A stretch of DNA of 38,109 nt, from IMG/VR virus record IMGVR_UViG_3300010160_000112, positions 1 to 38,109 of that record; one strand, 5' to 3'. Each line of letters begins with the position of its first letter. Position 1 is the stretch's first letter. The notes under the pieces were generated by a model, which saw only the letters and a program-made list of their open reading frames with translations, ran no database searches and was not told where the DNA came from. Below are positions 20,001 through 26,364 of the stretch, piece by piece. Source of the stretch: a virus. Made by a program: the position numbers and the translations under genes.

Positions 20001-23000
20001 CCAAAGGACAGATAGTAAAATACAAAAATGTGTATTGGAGCGCATTGAACATTATACAACCAAGCAACCGATTTGATTTTAATGACTGGGTGCAAAGCGA
20101 TTACACACAGATTGAATTGGGTCTACTGCCTAATCTGGCCAACAAAGCAAATCAATTGGCCAACAGTTATAATATTAATTCTGCCAATCTTGAAAGTGAT
20201 AACGATCTATTGAGCTATGGATTGATTGGGTTCCGTCCTCGGCAATATATGGCCGCACTGAACCTAGACGACGTGAGTCAGCTGAATGTGTATCGACAAT
20301 TCCTAGGATCCAAAGGAACCATACTCAGTGCAGAGCTATTTTCCAATGCCAATCTTGGAAAAGAAGCAGCAGACTACAGCATCTATGAAAACTGGGCGGT
20401 ACTGCGCTCAACCTATGGGGCTAATGCCAATCGTAGTTTTGTTGAACTTAGACTAAACAAAGCCTATCTGGCCAGTGATCCGAGTGTGGTGCAAGTTGTA
20501 TTACCCCAGCAGGTGAGTGCAGCCGACCAACAGATCTTGTTAAGCGATGTATGGAAACAAAGTTATAAGTTAACTTCTACCGATTTTTTGCCTACCACTA
20601 CAACTTTACCTACTGACATAGGATTGCCCACGGCTGGATATGTGAATTTAAATGATGCTGATATCACAGTATTTGATGTCAACGACCTAGGAAACATTGC
20701 TGCCAATCTTGATGCTATTGCTGTTGGAACATCAATATGGATGGCAAAGATAAATGATTACGATTGGAATATCTATCGTGCGCAAAGTGTGCCGGGCACA
20801 ATACAGCATGTATGCGATAACCTAGATGGCACCAGCAGAGTTATATTCAGTCTACCGCATGGGTTGTCGGTTGGGGATACCCTGATTATCAAGTTTTTTG
20901 ATACCGAAGTCAATGGTGTCTATGAAGTGATGAGCGTACCAAACATAACCACAGTAAACATTGCGTTCCAATTTACCAGCCGCCGTACTGTGGCAGATGG
21001 CATCGGATTAGGCTTCACACTACAAACCATGCGTGTGGCGCAAGCGTCGGACGTTATCAACTTGCCATATGCAGATGATATCGCAGCAGGGTCGATTGTT
21101 TGGGTGGATAATAACGGTGCCGATCTATGGGAAGTGATACAAAAACAAGAAGTATTTTCAGGTTCAACACAAATTAGTCCGATACTGTTAGACGCTGGGG
21201 AACAATATGGGTCAGCAGTGGCCCAGGCCAACTCACGATCAGCATTGTTTGTGGGTAGCCCACGATATGGGTTTGGTACCGGAACTGAATCGGGTGCAGT
21301 ATATGTGTATGTTAAAAACTCTGGAGACACATATTCTCCAGTGAGTCCAATTGCTGATGCAGACGGCATCCTTACATTGGGTGCAACCGGAGTTCGTGCA
21401 TATGGCAACGCTGTAGATTTTGGTAATCAGACCTGGGCAGTGGTGGGTGCTAGCAAAAGCCTTGGCCCTGCCAGTCAGACCAACAATGGTTATGCTGCGA
21501 TAGTTTATCGAGACCCGGTGCTGGGTCAGCCTGGCATCAATCCGTTTACCAATTGGCAATTGCTAACATTACCTGGTACAACCACAACAACTACTCCTGG
21601 CGCAGGGGAATTTGGATACTCAGTGACTATGAGTCCAGATGAGCGCTGGGCATACATTGGTGCTCCTGGATTGAATACAGTATATGCATATGGTCAAGTG
21701 CCGTGGCAAGATCAATATGTTAGTGTATTAGGCAACGGCATCACAAAACAATTTACGATTGCCAGTGAAATACAAATCAACAACAGCAGTCAGCTCAGAG
21801 TCACATTCAATGGGCAACCTCAGATCTCAGGATACTCTATTGATGCAGCATTTGACAAAGTCACATTTACCACTGCACCCGCAGCCGGTGTACTTGTAAA
21901 ATTCCAACGTATCAGCTCACAACAACTAGATGCGCAGACTTATTATGAAGTACCGCAAACATCTACCAGCGGCAGCGGGGTCGGCGCAAAATTTACAATA
22001 ATAAGAGTTCGAGGACAAGTAGGTCAGCCAGGGTCAACCACCGGCGGAGTCGGTGCTACGTCTCTAGGGTCAGGATATGCAGTAGGAAATACCATCACTA
22101 TTGCTGGTGCTAGCTTTGGAGGCACCAACAATATTACTCTCACGATAACATCAATTGGAACCGGCGGCACACTAGGCAACTTTACTATTGCGTACACTGC
22201 ACCGGCATTGACAACGGTGTTTTCGTTGAATGAATATTTCTTTACTGCCACAAACATCTATAGTTTCAGCGTTCAGGTCAACGGAGTGTTATATCGTCCC
22301 AACATAGATTATAGTTTTAGCACAGCCACACAAGATTTAACATTCACCGGAACTGGGCCACCGTCGGGCACTGTGATCATTGTGACAGCAATGAGTTATT
22401 TCACCTATGTTAATTCTTTCACCGTTGCCGGCTTAGGCGGCTCAGATAGATTTGGTCATTCAGTATCATGCACCACAGATGGCCGCCAGATAATGGTCGG
22501 TACTCCGTACAGCACAGAAAGCAGCCAGGTTGAAGCTGGATCTGTGTATGTGTTTGACCGTAATGTACAACGCTTTATCTATGGCGAAGATGGGTCAACT
22601 GTGACATTCACTTTGTTAGGCACGCCAGTGGCTCCTATCAGTGTTATTGTTAATAATGTATTCTTGACCAATCAGGCCGATGGCGTGGTCGGAGCAGCAA
22701 ATACTTTCTATTGGAATGGTGCTAACACAGTAACAATCAATGCTGATTTACAATATGGTGATGTGATTGAAATTGAAACCAATCAATTCTCACAGATCCA
22801 AGAAATTGCACAAAACACTGTGGCTAATTTCTCAAATTTTGGGCAGAGCATTGACATCTGCTCTAATAATTGCAGTCTGTACGTGGGTGTACCACAAAGC
22901 AGTGAACAGGTGTACAAAGGCGGAGTGGTTGAGCGTGATGTAAATCAAAGCCGTGTTTACGGCACTACTACATCGACTGCTGCTAATGCAGTACTCACTG

Positions 23001-26000
23001 CTGGAAATACCTTGCGTGTGAACAACATGGATGTGGTAGTACCTACTACATGGAGCAGTCTGAGTTCTTACAATAAGAATGATGTAGTTTATAATTTGTC
23101 AGGTAGCACATACACAATTTATGTGGCATTGCAAGCGGTTCCTGTTTCTACTGCATTGAGCAATGCAAGTTATTGGTCTGTGGTTACTACAACCACAACC
23201 GCAGCCAGTATCTATGTCCGTGCGTTGGCCGCACAGATAAACAGCACAGTACCAAATGTCAGTGCCACGGTTGATGCCAGTGGCTATCTGACCATAGCTG
23301 TTAAGAATAGCAATTCTGCAACTGCGTTTAATAAACTGCAAGTGGCACCTGGGTCAGTTGGCACAGCATTTACCACATTGGCATTCAAGACATTTGTGTT
23401 TACACAAACCATACTCAGTCCTTATCCAGTAAAATATGCTGCGTTTGGATACAGTGTGAGCATCGCAGATACTGCTACTACACTAGCAGTAGGTGCACCG
23501 AATGGTACTTTGTATTTGATAACCGTGTTTGATGATGGTACCACAGACTTTGATGCCGATAGTACTACATTTATCACCACCGTAAACAATAGTGGTGCTG
23601 TATACACTTATGATTACTTGCCCGGAGCAAACATGAGTGTGTCAAATCCTGGCAACTTTGTATTTGGTCAGCAAATAACCAATAGTGAGATCAGCGAACT
23701 TGATTCGTTTGGTGCTGCAATCACTTACATAGATGGTGTATTGGTAGCAGGCGCGCCAAACAATGACGTTGGCGACAGCTCAGCAAATTACGGTCGGGTG
23801 TTTGTGTTTGAAAATCCAGACCGTCTGAGTGCCTGGAAAGTGATACGCCAGCAACAGCCAGCAGTGGATGTGAGATTGCTCAATGGGGTATTCACATACG
23901 ATCGGATTACCAGTGCTACTACGCAATTCTTTGACTTCTTTAATCCGTTACAAGGCAAGATATTAGGCGCTGCAAGACAAAATATTGATTACATCAGTGC
24001 GCTTGACCCTGCAAATTACAATATTGGACCGACCAGCATCAATGGTGCTACCTGGTGGTCAGGGCATGTGGGAGAAGTATGGTGGGATACCAGCACGGTG
24101 AGATTTATCGATCCCAATCAAGATGACGTAACCTACGCCAGTCGACGTTGGGGACAAATTTTTCCTGGCAGTACAGTAGAAGTATATCAATGGGTCTTGA
24201 GTGCTGTGCCACCATCTAGTTACACCGGCCCCGGAGTACCGTATAGTACCACAAGTTATAGTATCAATTCACGACTTGACCGGGACGGCGTATTTGCCAC
24301 TGAGTATTATTTCTGGGTACGAGGAATAACTACCACGGCTGTTCAGCAAGGAAAAACACTCAGCATAGCAACAGTAGCACAATACATTGAAAATCCTCGC
24401 GCCAGTGGCATAACTTACATCGCACCAATCAATGCCAGCACCATTGCTTTGTATAATGCTGCTGAATACATAGTGGCATCGGATACTGTGATTAACATAT
24501 CATTTGACCGAGAAGCCACTGAGAGTAATGTACACACTGAATACGAATTAATAGCCGAAGGCAAGCCCGACGCGTTCTTGAGCACTAATCTTTACCGTAA
24601 ACTGCAAGACAGCTTCTGCGGAGTTGACACATTTGGTAACAATGTGCCCGACCCTAATCTCGGACCAGCTGAGCGTTACGGGGTGCAATTTAGACCTCGT
24701 CAGAGCATGTTCACCAACAGATTCAGTGCTCTTGAAAACTATCTCACAAGAGTTAACAATGTGTTAGCCCGGTTTCCGATCTCAGAAAGCCGCAGTTTTA
24801 ATCTGCTTAACAGCGCCGAACCGGAACCTAGTGCAGCCACCGGCCTGTGGAATTTACGTGTGGCTAACTTGGAAATCTTAGGGTTCCAAAATATCTACAC
24901 TGTGCCAATCGGTTATCGTTATCTAGTGGTAACCGACAGTGATAATCGCGGTCTATGGACGATTTACACAGTAACAGATAGTGACCAAGTTGCTGGTGAC
25001 CGCCTGTTGAGATTGTCATTTGTGCAAGGATACAATACTGCTGATTATTGGAGTTATATTGACTGGTACCTTCCAGGATACAATTCCAGCAGTAAAGTTC
25101 TAGCAGAAATTACCAATACTGCAGGGTTGAGTACATTAGATGTACCAGTGGGCAGCAGTGTACGAATCACTGCTAATGCACAAGGTAAATGGGAAATATA
25201 TCTGTTGAGTGACACTGGTTGGGATCGTGTAGGATTACAAGATGGCACTATTGCATTCTCAGCTGAGCTATGGGATTATCAATTAGGCAGATTTGGGTTT
25301 GACATTGAAGTTTTTGACGCACAATATTATGATCAAGAACCTGTGAAAGAAACAAGAAAAATTATTCAAGCCATCAATGAAGAACTATTGATCGACGATC
25401 TTGCCATTGAGAGAAATCGTGCATTGATCTTGATGTTTAATTATGTGTTGAGCGAATTCTCTGCACCTGACTGGTTGGTTAAAACCAGCTTGATTGATGT
25501 GGATCACCGCATACGAGATCTTGCTCCGTATCAAAATTATCGTCGAGATAATCAAGAGTTTGTGATTGATTACATAAAAGAAGTCAAGCCATATCATGTT
25601 CAATTGCGCGAATTTAATCTGCGATATAATGGACTGGATCAATTCCTTGGAAGCCTTACTGATTTTGATGTGCCGGCCTACTACAACACTTCGCTGACTG
25701 TTCCCCAATACACCAGTCCTATATTATTACCTTACGAGCACGGTTCTTCAGATATTTCTAACTTCCTAAGTGATTTGCCGGCCAACAGCACGGTGTGGAA
25801 CACTTTTCCATACACTCAGTGGTATAACAATTATCTATTGACACTGACAGATGTATCAATGGTCGACAATGGAACTGGTTATACTGAACCTCCGTTGGTG
25901 ATAATTGGAACTGCGTGGACTAGTAATACTCCAGTGACTATTAATCAACAATTATTTTACGCTAATAATAATGTGACTAATCTGTATACTGTGGTAGCAG

Positions 26001-26233
26001 ATGGCATAACCGGCATGGATCCGCCAACTTTTACAACCGCTGGCAACCAAACTGATGGTACAGCTACACTGACGTATACTGGGCTAGCGGCGCAGGCCAC
26101 TGCGGTGATCAACAGCCTAGGTCAGGTAGTAGCGGTCAATGTAACTTATTCTGAAGCGTATATCGATCGACTCCTGAGATATCATTCACAGGCGGTGGCG
26201 GCATTGGGTCAGGCGCTAGAGCGTATGCTCTGA
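14000..26233 (+). CDS. giant multi-domain baseplate/tail protein in gp7 position (4077 residues, apparently truncated by a frameshift)
   Basis: A 4077-residue ORF. The N-terminus (LLPQIFQTDTNKQFLAATLD, ESEYYTWDPFVEFDSFVNFSQYFWLPSGPD) is shared with the large proteins found after gp6 in aquatic T4-like phages; direct similarity to T4 gp7 is not visible. Domains seen: a cupredoxin-like domain (about 211-299); several VNG...DY beta modules (near 1045-1090, 1275-1315, 2600-2640, 2760-2800, 2880-2930); a conserved mixed core (about 1590-2200, containing FWNSSSYPFAVMHVLAVTQTA); a carbohydrate-binding-like module (1994-2034); and a seven-blade FG-GAP propeller (2403 to about 3275) with modules inserted between blades. 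Translation ends abruptly in a Gly-rich module, and the matching remainder continues in another frame, so the 3' end is probably not native. Expected location is the outer baseplate. Confidence 0.75.
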   Translation: MATIRSVDLLPQIFQTDTNKQFLAATLDQLTQEPQFKKTQGFIGRTVGPGVNPNDTYVVEPDATRRDYQLEPGVVSLVPDTNTIKNAITYPGINDAVGFSGGDSTRPDRLYESEYYTWDPFVEFDSFVNFSQYFWLPSGPDPVDVAASTIPTTDNFIVDRENGVYTFSGVTGNDPVIDLVRGGSYTFQVAQNTKETVNYRVGNSGTAAYLIDGLSNPALTLARGNTYVFNLVFNGDFPFWIKTAPVTGVGDVYNTGVTRNGALTGLVTFTVPQDAPDTLYYASQTQLNMQGTLNIIDGTPGTGAGFWIQASPGVNGRDPSSPNISSRDVLGVFNNGTDLGTVTFNVPLKTAQNFYYSLTPFGVNPSGTIITPVDLICDLKFDEINNKQVDEFLAVYGGIDGTANLNGRTLVFTEPVTDAEAGGWQVTTFFDPLEESSANNFLVGSFDTTFFSQTTDVAPEDRYQLWQINYVTVNNYTFMSLSKISDIPALNKFTARYGAQYSNTQWYKTAAGLFERIPLLTAAQDTLYYQDGTDPEIFGRIRLIDQSANTTLYIDSILGQPNYTSPTGVVFTNGLKVKFIGDVVPSTYASGTFPLVITAAQAGSNYLTTESTANLYVNEQIIFTESIGGILPGTYYIQSIAANGIQFSISTKKGGGAYPLQPGTVTGVTATVNSDLEYYVSGVGTAIELLLVDIFVTPESYLVDANDSTIYVEPGSTDYLTIDRASRDRNAWSRSNRWFHSDVINATATYNNATATFDNNYRAKRPIIQFRPNIKLWNMGTEGKDPVDIIDFSQTDAFSNVVGSTEYTVDGYTFIDGSRVVFAADADQSVKNKIYVVSFIVPDTVAPLISQPIINLTPAEDGEVLTDQCTICLNGSTTAGVTFWFDGTAWIEAQQKTSVQQAPLFNVYNPDGYSFGDRAVYQSSTFSGSKLFSYAVGDTNIIDPILQFPLQYLNINNVGDIVFNNDLYKDTFLYVVDNASVTLDISSGSVREYGTRATYQRLIGWQTAITTSQTYQQFKFEYTGATLKLDVKVNAPVNNTPAIKIYVGSVFQAPGNYSYITGANSTVITLNNTYVPGDIIEVLVLSDQPSATAFYQVPINLQNNPLNGNSPEFTLGTIRTHYESICQNLLTIQGPVNGSNNTRDLGNIVPYGLTILQQSAPMTLAGYFLRSTDYNIFASLSFAAREYNKYKYQLLDAVTQQTIGFESIGQVLDTAIQDVTLGRVESQPFYWSDMLPFGAVYTTTTYNIEYTITDSFDTVQVYNYRTANYLGMNVYLNGVLLTRDRDYVVAADGPRVTILQDLTFGDQLIFQEYSATYGSFAPNTPTKLGLYPAFVPQVITQKASNGLVQVTQGHDGSITPLFNDIRDQVLLEFETRIYNNLKLDGNPVPLTIDDVLPGQFRDTGFTYAEITNILNQDFLSYVGANKLDFRAQDFRATNEFTWNYSGAQNKLNNTQNLLGAWRGINRYFYDTEQPQYTPWEMLGFSKQPLWWEDTYGPAPYTGDNLVLWDDLAAGYVADPIQPYFRPEYARPASIGSSDEPPRGGIWGAGPYPSLLPIIPTGDEGQLLSPAQSVMGTYASAQFQKSWAPGDGSPVEASFWNSSSYPFAVMHVLAVTQTAKFFALFADRDLYRYNEEFGQYLLNDRYRLNANGIEVYGNGVSKASYIDWIVDYNRQAGINSTDELTADLANLDVRLCYRMASFSDKQYIKLFTEKSSPNSTNTALLIPDQSYNLLLYKNQPFDRTSYSAVVIQIVPGGYAMYGYNTSQPYFNIIASKSTGQLRTITSGGATVQVPTFYTDTIVQIPYGFIFANETSVCDFFLSYGKYLEKQGIVFTDRANGYTLDWLQMCNEFLYWSQQGWGENALLNLNPLAGKLSVTREQAVVDSIVVQAIDNVLLDQNNRELPTRNLNITRIDNTFTCEPLTTQTLSFIDLKYTTHEHMIVLDNQSVFGDLIYQPITGARQSRLVLVAANTDNWTGQINTPGFVLNLNNVEEWSGLKRYTKGQIVKYKNVYWSALNIIQPSNRFDFNDWVQSDYTQIELGLLPNLANKANQLANSYNINSANLESDNDLLSYGLIGFRPRQYMAALNLDDVSQLNVYRQFLGSKGTILSAELFSNANLGKEAADYSIYENWAVLRSTYGANANRSFVELRLNKAYLASDPSVVQVVLPQQVSAADQQILLSDVWKQSYKLTSTDFLPTTTTLPTDIGLPTAGYVNLNDADITVFDVNDLGNIAANLDAIAVGTSIWMAKINDYDWNIYRAQSVPGTIQHVCDNLDGTSRVIFSLPHGLSVGDTLIIKFFDTEVNGVYEVMSVPNITTVNIAFQFTSRRTVADGIGLGFTLQTMRVAQASDVINLPYADDIAAGSIVWVDNNGADLWEVIQKQEVFSGSTQISPILLDAGEQYGSAVAQANSRSALFVGSPRYGFGTGTESGAVYVYVKNSGDTYSPVSPIADADGILTLGATGVRAYGNAVDFGNQTWAVVGASKSLGPASQTNNGYAAIVYRDPVLGQPGINPFTNWQLLTLPGTTTTTTPGAGEFGYSVTMSPDERWAYIGAPGLNTVYAYGQVPWQDQYVSVLGNGITKQFTIASEIQINNSSQLRVTFNGQPQISGYSIDAAFDKVTFTTAPAAGVLVKFQRISSQQLDAQTYYEVPQTSTSGSGVGAKFTIIRVRGQVGQPGSTTGGVGATSLGSGYAVGNTITIAGASFGGTNNITLTITSIGTGGTLGNFTIAYTAPALTTVFSLNEYFFTATNIYSFSVQVNGVLYRPNIDYSFSTATQDLTFTGTGPPSGTVIIVTAMSYFTYVNSFTVAGLGGSDRFGHSVSCTTDGRQIMVGTPYSTESSQVEAGSVYVFDRNVQRFIYGEDGSTVTFTLLGTPVAPISVIVNNVFLTNQADGVVGAANTFYWNGANTVTINADLQYGDVIEIETNQFSQIQEIAQNTVANFSNFGQSIDICSNNCSLYVGVPQSSEQVYKGGVVERDVNQSRVYGTTTSTAANAVLTAGNTLRVNNMDVVVPTTWSSLSSYNKNDVVYNLSGSTYTIYVALQAVPVSTALSNASYWSVVTTTTTAASIYVRALAAQINSTVPNVSATVDASGYLTIAVKNSNSATAFNKLQVAPGSVGTAFTTLAFKTFVFTQTILSPYPVKYAAFGYSVSIADTATTLAVGAPNGTLYLITVFDDGTTDFDADSTTFITTVNNSGAVYTYDYLPGANMSVSNPGNFVFGQQITNSEISELDSFGAAITYIDGVLVAGAPNNDVGDSSANYGRVFVFENPDRLSAWKVIRQQQPAVDVRLLNGVFTYDRITSATTQFFDFFNPLQGKILGAARQNIDYISALDPANYNIGPTSINGATWWSGHVGEVWWDTSTVRFIDPNQDDVTYASRRWGQIFPGSTVEVYQWVLSAVPPSSYTGPGVPYSTTSYSINSRLDRDGVFATEYYFWVRGITTTAVQQGKTLSIATVAQYIENPRASGITYIAPINASTIALYNAAEYIVASDTVINISFDREATESNVHTEYELIAEGKPDAFLSTNLYRKLQDSFCGVDTFGNNVPDPNLGPAERYGVQFRPRQSMFTNRFSALENYLTRVNNVLARFPISESRSFNLLNSAEPEPSAATGLWNLRVANLEILGFQNIYTVPIGYRYLVVTDSDNRGLWTIYTVTDSDQVAGDRLLRLSFVQGYNTADYWSYIDWYLPGYNSSSKVLAEITNTAGLSTLDVPVGSSVRITANAQGKWEIYLLSDTGWDRVGLQDGTIAFSAELWDYQLGRFGFDIEVFDAQYYDQEPVKETRKIIQAINEELLIDDLAIERNRALILMFNYVLSEFSAPDWLVKTSLIDVDHRIRDLAPYQNYRRDNQEFVIDYIKEVKPYHVQLREFNLRYNGLDQFLGSLTDFDVPAYYNTSLTVPQYTSPILLPYEHGSSDISNFLSDLPANSTVWNTFPYTQWYNNYLLTLTDVSMVDNGTGYTEPPLVIIGTAWTSNTPVTINQQLFYANNNVTNLYTVVADGITGMDPPTFTTAGNQTDGTATLTYTGLAAQATAVINSLGQVVAVNVTYSEAYIDRLLRYHSQAVAALGQALERML
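14630..14895 (+). other. cupredoxin-like domain lacking copper ligands (within giant protein)
   Basis: Residues about 211-299 follow the cupredoxin-like pattern common in phage virion proteins: NPALTLARGNTYVFNL, a PFWIKTAP strand, GVTRNGALTGLVTFTVPQDAP, then LYYASQTQLNMQG. Copper-binding relatives have HPFYIKT and LYYQCxxHxxM. Here the ligand positions are F237 (for His), S283 (for Cys), Q286 (for His) and M289, so only Met is kept and metal binding is unlikely. Confidence 0.6.
21206..23830 (+). other. seven FG-GAP repeats: predicted integrin-alpha-like beta-propeller with inserted modules
   Basis: Seven blade signatures appear in the giant protein at residues 2403 (YGSAV...ALFVGSPR), 2468 (YGNAV...WAVVGAS), 2538 (FGYSV...WAYIGAP), 2818 (FGHSV...IMVGTP), 2947 (FGQSI...LYVGVP), 3149 (FGYSV...LAVGAP) and 3237 (FGAAI...LVAGAP), most followed by a G-x-V-Y-V-F strand. 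Seven is the number needed to close an FG-GAP propeller. Spacing is tight for blades 1-3 and 6-7 but larger for 3-4 (280 residues), 4-5 (129) and 5-6 (202), where other beta modules are inserted. The calcium-type DxDxDG loops of integrins are not evident. Confidence 0.72.
26150..26158 (+). other. apparent one-base frameshift joining the two giant ORFs
   Basis: The 4077-residue frame reads VNVTYSEAYIDRLL and stops at 26233. The frame one base back is open from 26155 and reads SVYRSTPEISF then TGGGGIGSG, the natural ending of the same Gly-rich module (compare NGTGYTEPPLVII about 90 residues earlier). Adding one G after 26153 (tctgaagc to tctggaagc) restores SGSVYRSTPEISF exactly in register. 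There is no X-XXY-YYZ slippery heptamer, so a missing base (sequencing or real) is more likely than programmed shifting. Confidence 0.72.
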
Positions 26234-26364
26234 TAACTCCAGGTCTGGCCCGAAGTTTCAAAACCACAATCAAATATGACAGGTTCCAATACTTCAGTGA
26301 TGTTCGAGACTGGAACCCAAGTGGCACATATCCTGATGGGCAACTGGTACGATATGACGATCGT

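Noticed and set aside
26140-26160. Programmed -1 ribosomal frameshift as explanation for the split giant gene
   Set aside because: No slippery heptamer is present in the zero frame and no strong downstream structure was noticed; a missing G explains the register fully. Not completely excluded.
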